Origin: Acidimicrobiaceae bacterium
GTDB taxonomy: Bacteria > Actinomycetota > Acidimicrobiia > Acidimicrobiales > Aldehydirespiratoraceae
Assembly (NCBI GenBank): GCA_009843735.1
Contig: VYCW01000077.1
Location: 1 to 64,000, forward strand
DNA: 64,000 nt
Reading direction: 5' to 3'
This document shows, piece by piece, positions 17,742 through 26,293 of this stretch (position 1 is the stretch's first letter; each line of letters begins with the position of its first letter). The position numbers were made by a program, and so were the translations under genes. The notes under the pieces are model-generated. The model worked only from the letters and a program-made list of their open reading frames with translations, had not been told where the DNA came from and ran no database searches.

Positions 17742-19213
17742 CCTCTCGACAAGACCCAGACGCGAGCCAGACCAGCGCCGGAGCAAGCACACCGGCCGCG
17801 TCGTACTACGCAGGCGCGTGGGGTGGCCGCGGGCCGTGCCTGGCCGTCGTCAACCCGGCGGACGGGTCGACGGTGGCCTCCGTCGCCACCGTGACCCCCG
17901 TCGAGGTCGCCGAAGCGCTCGACGCCGCTTCGGGCGCCCTCCAGTCCTGGCGGCACACCGACCCGTGGGCCCGCTCGCAGCACCTGCGGACCGCGGCTGC
18001 CTACATCCGCGACCATCTCGGCGACATAGCCGGCTCCATCACCGCCGAGCAGGGCAAGCCGCTGGCCCAGGCCGAGGGCGAGGTCGCCGCGGCCGCCGAT
18101 CAGTTCGACTGGTGCGCCGACGAGGCCCGCCGCATCTACGGCAGGGTGATCCCGGCCCGGGGCGAGGGCCGTCGCCTGCTGGTGCAACGTGAGCCTGTGG
18201 GGGTCGTGGGCGCGTTCGCGCCTTCGAACTTCCCAGCCCTGCTGCCGGCCCGCAAGATCGCGGCGGCCACCGCCGCAGGCTGCACCATCGTCGTCAAGCC
18301 GGCCGAGGAGACGCCGAGCGCGGCCCTGTGGCTGGCCGCGGCAGCCGACGCCGCCGGCATTCCACCGGGAGTTGTGAGCGTGCTGGTGGGTGACCCCGCG
18401 ATGATCTCCGAGATGATCCTGAGCGACTCCAGAGTGCGCAAGGTGACCCTCACCGGTTCGGTGCCGCTTGGCCGCCACATCATGGAGGAGGCGGCCAAGC
18501 AGCTGAAGTCGGTGTCACTGGAGTTGGGCGGCCATTCACCGGTGATCGTGCTCGACGACGCCGACCCGGAGTGGGCCGGTGAGCTGGCCGCCATGGGCAA
18601 GTTCCGCAACGCCGGGCAGGTGTGCATCTCTCCGAGCCGGTTCCTCGTGCCGGCCACACTCCACGACCGCTTCGTGGCCAGCTTCGTGCAGGCCACCGAG
18701 GCGCTGGCCTTGGGGCCCGGCGACGACCGCTCCTGCGAAATCGGCCCGCTCCAGAACGAGCGGCGGGTCCAAGCCATGGAGCAGATGGTGGCCTCGGCAG
18801 TCCGTGACGGCTCGGTCGTCGCGTCCGGGGGCCGGAGGATCGAACGCGACTCCGGCTGGTGGTTCGAGCCGACCGTGCTGACCAACGTCGGCCTCGACAC
18901 CGAGGTCATGGTGTCGGAGCCCTTCGGGCCCATCGCTCCGATCTGCGCCTACGAGGACATCGACGAGGCAGTGCGTATCGCCAACGACACCGACTTCGGG
19001 TTGGCCGGATTCGTTCTCGGTGGTTCGCTCCAGCGTTGCCTGGACATCGCCGATCGTCTCGAGGTGGGCATGGTCGGCATCAACGACTTTGCCATCGCGC
19101 TGGCGGAGGCGCCCTTCGGCGGGATCAAGCACAGCGGCTTCGGCCGGGAGGGCGGCGCTGAGGGCGTGGCTGAGTTCACCGTCGTCAAGTACATCAACAT
19201 CGCGCCGGCATGA
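17738..19213 (+). CDS. Aldehyde dehydrogenase (NAD(P)-dependent)
   Basis: Oxidises an aldehyde to the acid; 491 aa, normal for the ALDH superfamily. Residues visible: Asn164 in PSNFP, KPAEETPSA, the general base Glu262 in LELGGHSP, the nucleophile Cys296 in NAGQVCIS and the cofactor-binding SEPFGPIAP. It is most like succinate-, ketoglutarate- or glycolaldehyde-type semialdehyde dehydrogenases. It starts at GTG 17738 inside the stop codon of the ThDP gene and its own stop overlaps the ATG of the dehydratase gene, so the three products are made in step. It likely oxidises the aldehyde formed by the ThDP enzyme or downstream of the dehydratase. Confidence 0.9.
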   Translation: MTSRQDPDASQTSAGASTPAASYYAGAWGGRGPCLAVVNPADGSTVASVATVTPVEVAEALDAASGALQSWRHTDPWARSQHLRTAAAYIRDHLGDIAGSITAEQGKPLAQAEGEVAAAADQFDWCADEARRIYGRVIPARGEGRRLLVQREPVGVVGAFAPSNFPALLPARKIAAATAAGCTIVVKPAEETPSAALWLAAAADAAGIPPGVVSVLVGDPAMISEMILSDSRVRKVTLTGSVPLGRHIMEEAAKQLKSVSLELGGHSPVIVLDDADPEWAGELAAMGKFRNAGQVCISPSRFLVPATLHDRFVASFVQATEALALGPGDDRSCEIGPLQNERRVQAMEQMVASAVRDGSVVASGGRRIERDSGWWFEPTVLTNVGLDTEVMVSEPFGPIAPICAYEDIDEAVRIANDTDFGLAGFVLGGSLQRCLDIADRLEVGMVGINDFAIALAEAPFGGIKHSGFGREGGAEGVAEFTVVKYINIAPA

Positions 19214-20946
19214 TTGCCAGCGACGGCGCGGGCTCGCCGCCTGCGGCCCAGGCCGCGGCCAGCGGCATTCACCAGGGCCCGACTTCCTACGGAGACCCCG
19301 GATTCAGCCGTTTCGTGCGCTCGGTGTTCCTGGCGTCGGCGGGCTACGACGACACCGACACCGACCGCCCGATCATCGGTGTGGGCCATTCGATCAGCGA
19401 TTTCACGCCGTGCCACCGCGACATGCCCGGACTGCTCGACGCGGTCTGCCGGGGAGTGATCGAGGCGGGCGGGCTGCCCATGGCCTTCCCGACCGCCTCG
19501 CTGGGGGAGGTATTCCTCGACCCGACCAGCATGATGTTCCGCAACCTGCTTGCCCTGGAGGTCGAGGAACTGGTGCGGGCGCAGCCCATGGACGGGGCGG
19601 TGTTGCTGGGTGGTTGCGACAAGACCGTGCCCGGCCATCTGATGGGCGCGATCTCTGCGGGGCGTCCGGTGCTGGAGGTGGTGGCAGGACCGATGATCGC
19701 GTCGCGGTGGCAGGGCGAACGCATCGGCGCTTGCACCGACTGCCGGCGGCTGTGGGCCGGCCACCGGGCCGGTGATGTCGGCGAGACCGAGATCCGGGCG
19801 GCCACCGGGGTGCTCGCCCCGACCGGCGGAACCTGCATGGTCATGGGGACCGCCTCGACGATGGCCATCATTGTCGAGGTGCTCGGTCTGGCCGTCCCGG
19901 GGTCCGCCACCGCGCCAGCCCCCAGCGGGGACCGTCTCCGGGCCGGCACGCGCTCGGGGCGCCGGATCGTCGAGATGGTCGTTGAGGCGCTGACCCCCCA
20001 GAGGATCCTGACCAAGTCCAGCTTCATCAACGCGGCGGTGGTCCTGGGGGCGGTGGGCGGATCCACCAACGCGGTCGTCCACCTGCTGGCGCTGGCCGGC
20101 CGGGCCGGCATCGAGCTGTCGCTGTCGGAGTTGGGTGACGCGGCCGCGTCGGTTCCGGTGATCGTCGACTGTCGCCCCACGGGAGCGGGCTTTCTCGACG
20201 ACCTGCACGACGCCGGGGGCGTGCCCGCTCTGCTGGCCGAGCTGGCCCCCAGACTCGACATGGAGGCGACCACCGCCCTCGGGTGCTCCCTCGGCGCGTC
20301 GCTGGAGGGGGTGGGAGGCTCGCCGGCATGGCCGTCGGCGCTGCACAGCGTCGACGATCCGGTGTCGGCCGAGCCGAGCCTGGTGGCGCTGTTCGGCTCG
20401 CTGGCACCCGACGGCGCGGTCCTCAAGGCGGGCGCGGCGACGCCCGCGCTGCTGTCGCACCGCGGCCCGGCCGTGGTGTTCGACGGGGTGGAGGACATGC
20501 AGGCCCGCATCGACCGCGTCGATGCGACCCCCGGCTCGGTGCTGGTGCTGCGGGGATGCGGCCCGGCCTCGGCGGGGATGCCGGAGGCGGGCGCGATCCC
20601 CATCCCGAGGAAGCTGGCCGCGGCGGGGGTGACCGACATGGTCCGCGTCTCCGATGCCCGCATGAGCGGCACCGCCTTCGGGACGGTGGTGCTGCACGTT
20701 GCGCCGGAGGGCGCGCTGGGGCCGCTGGGGCTGGTCCGGGACGGCGACCTCATAGAGCTCGATGCCGGCGCCCGGCGCCTCGACCTGCTGGTGGACGACT
20801 CCGTGCTGGAGCGTCGCCGGCTGGAGGCCGCCCCTGGCGACGGCCTGCGCCCCGAGCCGGACGCCACCCGGTGGCGCACCCTTCAGTCGAGCCTGATCAC
20901 ACAGGCTGATCGGGGTGCCGACATCGATGTGGAGCGGCTCGGCTGA
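19210..20946 (+). CDS. IlvD/Edd-family dehydratase
   Basis: Iron-sulfur dehydratase of 578 aa. The three cluster cysteines are Cys68 (FTPCHRD), Cys136 (GGCDKTVPG) and Cys209 (GGTCMVMG); the segment RVSDARMSGTAFGTVVLH is the classical substrate- and Mg-binding stretch. It differs strongly from the paralogue at 1803 and is of the sugar-acid type rather than valine and isoleucine biosynthesis. It is the last gene of the ThDP-ALDH-dehydratase operon (ATGA overlap). The following gap holds the promoter of the ABC transporter operon. The substrate could be a hexonate, pentonate or sulfo-sugar acid. Confidence 0.87.
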   Translation: MIASDGAGSPPAAQAAASGIHQGPTSYGDPGFSRFVRSVFLASAGYDDTDTDRPIIGVGHSISDFTPCHRDMPGLLDAVCRGVIEAGGLPMAFPTASLGEVFLDPTSMMFRNLLALEVEELVRAQPMDGAVLLGGCDKTVPGHLMGAISAGRPVLEVVAGPMIASRWQGERIGACTDCRRLWAGHRAGDVGETEIRAATGVLAPTGGTCMVMGTASTMAIIVEVLGLAVPGSATAPAPSGDRLRAGTRSGRRIVEMVVEALTPQRILTKSSFINAAVVLGAVGGSTNAVVHLLALAGRAGIELSLSELGDAAASVPVIVDCRPTGAGFLDDLHDAGGVPALLAELAPRLDMEATTALGCSLGASLEGVGGSPAWPSALHSVDDPVSAEPSLVALFGSLAPDGAVLKAGAATPALLSHRGPAVVFDGVEDMQARIDRVDATPGSVLVLRGCGPASAGMPEAGAIPIPRKLAAAGVTDMVRVSDARMSGTAFGTVVLHVAPEGALGPLGLVRDGDLIELDAGARRLDLLVDDSVLERRRLEAAPGDGLRPEPDATRWRTLQSSLITQADRGADIDVERLG

Positions 20947-20987
20947 CCGACCGCGCCGGCCGGTGCATTGATCATCTCGCAACGCCG

Positions 20988-21015
20988 TTGACTATTTGGC
21001 ACCGCCTGGTAATGT
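20988..21015 (+). promoter_or_regulatory. Promoter of the first ABC transporter operon
   Basis: TTGACT (20988-20993) and TAATGT (21010-21015) are 16 bases apart. Transcription would begin near 21022, leaving a leader of about 50 bases before the ATG at 21073, which is preceded by AGGAGGG. No LacI-type palindrome like those at 31188 or 38815 is present, so the control is probably different, possibly by the IclR protein encoded in the operon. Confidence 0.6.
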
Positions 21016-21072
21016 CCCGACGGCGCTGGCAGAAGCCGCGCTGAACTCTCACGAACCCAGGAGGGCAGGTAC

Positions 21073-22446
21073 ATGAAGATCCGCAAGAAGACGCGCCTGG
21101 GCTGGCTGCTGCCGGTTCTCGCCGTGTTCGCCATCGTCGCCGCGGCCTGCGGCGACGACGAGGCCGACGAGCCTGCAGCCCAACCGGCGACGACCACGGC
21201 CGCGGCCGCTCCCGAGGAGGCCCCCGAGGAGGCCCCGACCACCACGGAGGCTCCCGCGGAGGAGATGATGGGCCTCGGTGAGGTTTCGGTGGGCCACTAC
21301 TACGGCTCCGACCTCGGCCAGCAGGGAATCCTCGATGTCAACTCCACCTGGGCGGACGGCGACGCGGTGGTCAGTCCGATTGAGCACGAGGCCTTCAAGG
21401 ACCAGATCCTGATCGCGTTGGCCGGCGGCGAGCCGCCCGACGTCTTCTCGTACTGGGCCGGCGCCCGGACCCAGTCGGTGTACGACAACGGCCACCTGCA
21501 GCCGATCACCGCGGCTTTCGACGAGGCCGACGTGTGGAACAACTTCCCCCAGGCGCTCGTGGACGCGGGCGTCTACGGCGGCGAGCCGCACCTGCTGCCG
21601 TTCGGATTCCACTACGTGGCCTTCTTCTACAACCCCCACGTGATGGCCGAGGCCGGCATCACCGAGATGCCGACCACCGGCGACGAGCTGTTCGCCGCGG
21701 CCGAGCAGATCGCCGCGACCGGCGTGAAGCCCTTCGCGCTGGGCTCGCAGTTCCGCTGGCCCGCCCAGTTCTGGTTCGACTTCCTCATCCTGCGCACCGC
21801 CGGCCCCGACTACCGGGCCCAGCTGATGTCGGGCGCGGCCTCCTACGAGGACCCGGAAGTCACCCAGGCCCTGCAGCTGTGGAAGGACCTCGTGGACGCG
21901 GGCTTCTTCATCGACGACGCCAACGCCTACGACTGGACCGACGCGGCCGACCAGGTCGCCAACGGCGAGGCCGCCATGACCCTGATGGGCACATGGATCA
22001 CCGGCTACTGGAACGGCATCGGACTCGAGCCGGTGACCGACTACGACTTCTTCAACTTCCCGGTCCTGAACCCCGCCATCGAGAACGCCGCCCTCGGACC
22101 GATCGACGGCTGGGCCCTGTCGGCCGACGCGGCCAACCCCGAGGGGGCCATGTCGCTGCTGGTGCACTACGCCGATCCGGCCAACCAGTTGACGTGGGCG
22201 CTGGAGCAGGGCGCGCTGCCGCCGAACTCCAACGCGGACACCACCCAGCTGAATCCGGTCATGGCCAAGGCTCTGGTTGAGGTCGGTAAGGCCGACTCCT
22301 ACTCCTTCAACTACGACCTGGCCACGCCGCCCCCGGTCGCCGAGGTCGGGCTGGACATGTTCCAGGCGTTCATGGACGACCCGTCGAGCTTTGCTGACCT
22401 CCAGGCGAGCGCCCAAGCCGACGCGCAAGCCGCGTTCGCGGGCTAG
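21073..22446 (+). CDS. ABC sugar transporter, substrate-binding lipoprotein
   Basis: Extracytoplasmic binding protein of 457 aa (MalE/UgpB type, cluster with sugar and glycerol-phosphate binders). A basic start and hydrophobic stretch (residues 1-25) end in a lipobox with Cys26 (VAAACGDD). Residues 27-63 are a Pro/Ala/Glu/Thr-rich tether, then comes the binding domain with GEPPDVFSYWAG, LPFGFHYVAFFYNPHVM and GEAAMTLMGTWITGYW. It heads an operon with two permeases, a Gfo/Idh enzyme, IclR, GlpD, GlpK and an SDR. The neighbours point to a glycerol-containing glycoside or glycerol phosphodiester as ligand. Confidence 0.92.
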   Translation: MKIRKKTRLGWLLPVLAVFAIVAAACGDDEADEPAAQPATTTAAAAPEEAPEEAPTTTEAPAEEMMGLGEVSVGHYYGSDLGQQGILDVNSTWADGDAVVSPIEHEAFKDQILIALAGGEPPDVFSYWAGARTQSVYDNGHLQPITAAFDEADVWNNFPQALVDAGVYGGEPHLLPFGFHYVAFFYNPHVMAEAGITEMPTTGDELFAAAEQIAATGVKPFALGSQFRWPAQFWFDFLILRTAGPDYRAQLMSGAASYEDPEVTQALQLWKDLVDAGFFIDDANAYDWTDAADQVANGEAAMTLMGTWITGYWNGIGLEPVTDYDFFNFPVLNPAIENAALGPIDGWALSADAANPEGAMSLLVHYADPANQLTWALEQGALPPNSNADTTQLNPVMAKALVEVGKADSYSFNYDLATPPPVAEVGLDMFQAFMDDPSSFADLQASAQADAQAAFAG

Positions 22447-22477
22447 CGGACCACAACCCCCGTCGGACGACTAGCCC

Positions 22478-22518
22478 AGGCGGTGCCGGACCCCGGTCGG
22501 AGGGGTCCGGCGCCGCCT
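22478..22518 (+). terminator. Strong intercistronic hairpin after the binding-protein gene
   Basis: AGGCGGTGCCGGACCCC and GGGGTCCGGCGCCGCCT can pair over 17 positions, with one G-U pair, around a seven-base loop. No U-run follows. Such hairpins between a binding-protein gene and its permease genes usually protect the upstream mRNA and damp read-through. The second transporter has one in the same place. Confidence 0.65.
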
Positions 22519-22587
22519 GCGGCTGAGTCCCGCGCCCTAGTCTCGGTACCCGGACATCGGGCTAGCGCATACCAGGAGGCGGCGCCC

Positions 22588-23463
22588 TTGAAGCCGACAA
22601 CGCGTTGGGCCCTTCTCTTCATGGGGCCGCCCATAGCGCTGTTCGCGGCCATCGTGGTGCTGCCGACAGCCATGGCCCTGCGGCTCAGCTTCACCGACGC
22701 CAGCCTGCTCGGCCAGTCGAGTGAGTGGATAGGCCTCGACAACTTCACCGAGGCCTTCACCAACGACCACGTCCGCAAGTCGATCCGCATAACCCTGGTG
22801 TGGACGCTGTTCGGAGCGGTAGTCCCGCCGGCGCTGGGGCTGACCGTCGCGATGGTGCTCCAGGCCAACAGCCGCTTCGCGGCGATAATGAAGTCGGCCC
22901 TGTTCGTGCCGATCTCCATCAGCCTGGTGGTGGTCGGCCAGGTCTGGATCTGGATCTACCAGCCCGGTGACGGCCTGATAAACCAGCTGCTGGGCGCGGT
23001 CGGGTTGGAGAGCCTCCAGGAGGCATGGCTGGCGAACCGCTCCACCGCCTTGTACGCGGTCTTCATCTCGTGGGCATGGCAGCAGGCCGTGCTGGCCATG
23101 ATCCTGTACCTGGCCGGGCTGACGTCGATCCCCTCGGAGCTCGTCGAGGCGGCCCGGGTCGACGGCGCGGGCCAGCTCCAGGTCTTCCGCCGGGTGATCC
23201 TGCCGCTGCTGCGGCCCATCACGACCGTCGTGCTGTCGCTCATCGCCATCAACTCGCTGCGCAACTTCGACCTGGTGTACGCCATGACCCAGGGAGGGCC
23301 GGTCCGGGAGACCGAGACGATGCCGATGCTGGTGTGGCGGATCCTGTTCCGCCAGCAGGAGCAGGGACTGGCCAGCGCGGTGTCTCTCATCCTGTTCGTC
23401 ATGACGCTGGTAGTGATCGGCGGACTCACCTGGTGGGGCAGGCGAGGCAGCTATGTCGACTAG
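22588..23463 (+). CDS. ABC sugar transporter permease (MalF/UgpA type)
   Basis: Inner-membrane permease of 291 aa with six hydrophobic segments, the first at about residues 8-30. The EAA loop that contacts the ATPase is ELVEAARVDGAGQLQVFRRV, near residue 192. The frame is open further upstream but that part is Pro/Arg-rich and lies in the hairpin region, so TTG at 22588 is chosen: AGGAGG precedes it by eight bases. It overlaps the next permease gene by 11 bases. Confidence 0.9.
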   Translation: MKPTTRWALLFMGPPIALFAAIVVLPTAMALRLSFTDASLLGQSSEWIGLDNFTEAFTNDHVRKSIRITLVWTLFGAVVPPALGLTVAMVLQANSRFAAIMKSALFVPISISLVVVGQVWIWIYQPGDGLINQLLGAVGLESLQEAWLANRSTALYAVFISWAWQQAVLAMILYLAGLTSIPSELVEAARVDGAGQLQVFRRVILPLLRPITTVVLSLIAINSLRNFDLVYAMTQGGPVRETETMPMLVWRILFRQQEQGLASAVSLILFVMTLVVIGGLTWWGRRGSYVD

Positions 23464-24334
23464 CGCGGCCCCCGCCACGCCGGCACGGCTCACCCCTGAG
23501 GGACGGGCCCGGGCCGTGCGCCGCCGCGTCGGGATGGTGCTGATCGCGCTGTTCGTGGCGGCGTACCTGGTGCCGGTGGCCGGCGTCGTGTCCACGTCGC
23601 TCAAGACCAACGCGGAGATCGCCCGAAGGGGAATCTGGGCCCTCACCGGCGAGCTGACCTTCGCCAACTACGTAGACGTGTGGCGCACAGCCAACACCGG
23701 CCGCTACCTCATCAACTCGTTCCACGTCGCCATTCCCGCGGTGGTGGTCTCCATCGCGGGAGGCACCCTCATCGGCTACGCGCTGGCCAAGTTCCGGCCG
23801 CGCGGGGGAACCCTCATCCAGCTGGTCATCGTCTCGGGGCTCTTCGTCCCTCCCCAGGTGCTGCTGGTGCCGCTGTTCACCCTGTTCCGGGACCTCGACC
23901 TCCTCAACACCCTGTGGCCCATGATCCTGATCCACTCCGCGGTCGGGTTTTCGATCTGCACCCTGGTCATGCGCAACTTCTTCGATCAGATCCCCGACTC
24001 GCTGCGGTACGCGGCCCTGATCGACGGCGCCAGCGAGGGCCAGGTCTTCTGGCGGGTGATGCTGCCCCTGGCCAGGCCTGCCCTCGCCGCTCTGGCCACG
24101 TTGCAGTTCACCTTCATCTGGAACGACTTCCTGTACCCGCTGGTGTTCACCAGCGCCCGCGACGACGTGGCCACGATCATGCTCGGCCTCCTCAACGTGA
24201 AGGGCCAGTTCACGGTGGCCTACGGCACCCAGGCGTCACTGGCGGTGATCGCCAGCATTCCCACCGTCGTCATCTTCTTCGTCTTCCAGAAGCACTTCGT
24301 CCGGGGCCTGCTCTCCGGGGCTCTCAAGGAGTAG
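23453..24334 (+). CDS. ABC sugar transporter permease (MalG/UgpE type)
   Basis: Second permease, 293 aa, six membrane segments. The EAA motif is SLRYAALIDGASEGQVFWRV (about residues 182-201), and the ending FQKHFVRGLLSGALKE is characteristic of the MalG/UgpE branch. It pairs with the permease at 22588. The ATPase is not encoded here; the gene at 49604 is the likely supplier. Confidence 0.93.
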   Translation: MSTSAAPATPARLTPEGRARAVRRRVGMVLIALFVAAYLVPVAGVVSTSLKTNAEIARRGIWALTGELTFANYVDVWRTANTGRYLINSFHVAIPAVVVSIAGGTLIGYALAKFRPRGGTLIQLVIVSGLFVPPQVLLVPLFTLFRDLDLLNTLWPMILIHSAVGFSICTLVMRNFFDQIPDSLRYAALIDGASEGQVFWRVMLPLARPALAALATLQFTFIWNDFLYPLVFTSARDDVATIMLGLLNVKGQFTVAYGTQASLAVIASIPTVVIFFVFQKHFVRGLLSGALKE

Positions 24335-24336
24335 TC

Positions 24337-25479
24337 ATGCTTCGCGTCGGAATCATCGGCTGCGGTCGGATCTCGGATCTCCACGTCCTCGGCTACGAGG
24401 GCCGCGACGACGCTCGCATCGTGGCCCTGTGCGATGTGGACCCCGACAACGCGGCGTCCAAGGTCCAGCAGTGGGGTCTGCCCGAAGCGGCAGTGTTCGA
24501 GGACTATCGCGAGCTGTGCGAGTCGGGCCTTGTGGACCTGGTCGAGATCATCGTCCCGCACCACCTCCACTATGAGATCGCTGCCTTCGCTGTCGGCTGT
24601 GACCTGCACGTGTCGATGCAGAAACCCCAGTCGCTCAACCTGGCTGACGCTGACCGGCTGATGAGCGCTGCCGCTCAATCGTCGAAGGTCGTCCGCCTCT
24701 ACGAGAACTTCCTGTTCTACCCGCCGGTGCTCAAGGCTCTGGAGCTCGTCGAGCAGGGCCTGATCGGCGAGCCGCTCTCGGTGCGCCTCAAGAGCAACGC
24801 CGGCTACAGCCCTGACGCGTGGGACATCCCGATGGAGGCGCTGCTGTGGCGCCACGCGCCCGAGCAGTGCGGCGGCGGACCGCTGGTGTTCGACGACGGC
24901 CATCACAAGTTCTCGCTGGCGTGGATCGTGCTGGGACAGCCGGCGGAGGTGCACGCCTGGATCGGGTCCACCTTCGTGCTGTCCTTCGAGCTCGACTCCC
25001 CGTCGCTGGTCTCGATGCGGTATGAGTCCGGCGCGATCGCGAACCTGGAGGTGGTGTACTCGCCGGATCTGCTAATCGAGGGGACCGCCCACTACGCGCA
25101 GGACGACAGGATGGAGATCACCGGCACCAGAGGCGTGATCTGGGTCAACCGGGGCCACGGCCGCATCGGGAACTCGCCGCCGGTCGTCAGCTACGCCGAC
25201 GGGAACGTCGAGGCTCACGAGTGCGCGACGGGCTGGGAGCATTCCTTCATCAGGGCGACCCGCAGCCTTCTGGACACGATCGCGACGGGACGAGAACCGA
25301 TACTCACCCTGGCCGAGGGGCGCGACATCCTCGCGGCCGCGCTGGCGGCCCAGCGGTCAGCGAGAACGGGGGCTGTGGTCGGAGTAGAGGCCCCCATCGG
25401 CCGGGCGCCCGAAGCAGTGCGGGCCGCGCTGGTATCGCCGACCGGCTCCGGCCTCGCCACAGAAGGCGGAGGAGGCTGA
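24337..25479 (+). CDS. Gfo/Idh/MocA-family oxidoreductase or NAD-dependent glycosidase
   Basis: Protein of 380 aa with an N-terminal Rossmann domain (VGIIGCGRISDLHVLGYEG) and the conserved lysine motif as MQKPQSLNLADAD in place of the usual EKP. A C-terminal alpha/beta domain follows; FDDGHHKFSLAWIVLG carries the family's active-site His. Members oxidise sugars or inositols with NAD(P); some (GH109 and similar) use NAD transiently to cleave glycosides. It starts two bases after the permease stop, with AAGGAG inside that gene's end, so it belongs to the transporter operon. In this setting it may act on the imported glycoside. Confidence 0.82.
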   Translation: MLRVGIIGCGRISDLHVLGYEGRDDARIVALCDVDPDNAASKVQQWGLPEAAVFEDYRELCESGLVDLVEIIVPHHLHYEIAAFAVGCDLHVSMQKPQSLNLADADRLMSAAAQSSKVVRLYENFLFYPPVLKALELVEQGLIGEPLSVRLKSNAGYSPDAWDIPMEALLWRHAPEQCGGGPLVFDDGHHKFSLAWIVLGQPAEVHAWIGSTFVLSFELDSPSLVSMRYESGAIANLEVVYSPDLLIEGTAHYAQDDRMEITGTRGVIWVNRGHGRIGNSPPVVSYADGNVEAHECATGWEHSFIRATRSLLDTIATGREPILTLAEGRDILAAALAAQRSARTGAVVGVEAPIGRAPEAVRAALVSPTGSGLATEGGGG

Positions 25480-25480
25480 G

Positions 25481-26293
25481 ATGGCGGGTGCAGAACCGCG
25501 AGTGGGCGGGGCGTTGATGACCGGCCTTGACGTCCTGGAGGCGCTCGGGTCGGCGTCCGGTCCGGTCGGGCTGAGCGAGCTGGCCCGGATGCTCAACGCT
25601 GACAACGGCCATGTGCACCGGCTGCTGGGCGTGCTCACGAAGCGCGGCTACGTGCACCGCGACGAGGCCAACAAGACCTACACGCTGGGCGCCGGAGTGG
25701 TGCAGTTGGCCGGCTCACTGCTGCGGAGCATGGACCTCGTGTCCCAGGCCCGTCCGCTAATGCTGGACTTGATGAACGTGACGGGTGAGTCGGTCCACCT
25801 CGCACACCGGACGATGACCGGAGGCGTGTACATCGCCAGAGAACGGCTGGCCCGCAGGATCACAGTCGAGACCGAGATCGGGGCGCCGGTGGTGGTGCAC
25901 GCGACTTCGACGGGAAAGGCCCTATATTGCCGCTCCTCGGCCGAGGAACTGGGGAAGGTCATGGATCTTGATGCCCTCGAAGAGTTCACCGAGCACACCA
26001 TCACCGGAAGGGAAGAACTTCTCAGCGACCTCGCCGCGACCGCGCAGCGAGGCTTCGCTCTGGACGACGAGGAACTCAACATCGGGGTCCGCTGCGTGGC
26101 CTCGCCAGTGGTCGACATCGGCGGCAACATCCGTGCCTCCATCGGCATCTCGGGTCCCGCGACGCGCCTGCACGGCGAGATGATCTCCAAGTGCGCCGCA
26201 CTGGTGTGCTCGGCCGCCAAGACCCTGTCGGAGCATCTCGGGGGCGCATGGAACTTCCCGCTGCCGCCAGCGGATCCGGTCGTCTTCGAATGA
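25481..26293 (+). CDS. IclR-family transcriptional regulator
   Basis: Regulator of 270 aa. N-terminal winged helix: TGLDVLEALGSASGPVGLSELA, then ADNGHVHRLLGVLTKRGYVHRD as recognition part. C-terminal effector domain: ESVHLAHRTMTGGVYIARE, ATSTGKALYC and IRASIGISGPATRL. It is inside the operon, one base after the Gfo/Idh stop and overlapping glpD by four bases (ATGA). IclR proteins with such placement often control their own glycerol or sugar operon in response to a metabolite. Confidence 0.92.
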   Translation: MAGAEPRVGGALMTGLDVLEALGSASGPVGLSELARMLNADNGHVHRLLGVLTKRGYVHRDEANKTYTLGAGVVQLAGSLLRSMDLVSQARPLMLDLMNVTGESVHLAHRTMTGGVYIARERLARRITVETEIGAPVVVHATSTGKALYCRSSAEELGKVMDLDALEEFTEHTITGREELLSDLAATAQRGFALDDEELNIGVRCVASPVVDIGGNIRASIGISGPATRLHGEMISKCAALVCSAAKTLSEHLGGAWNFPLPPADPVVFE

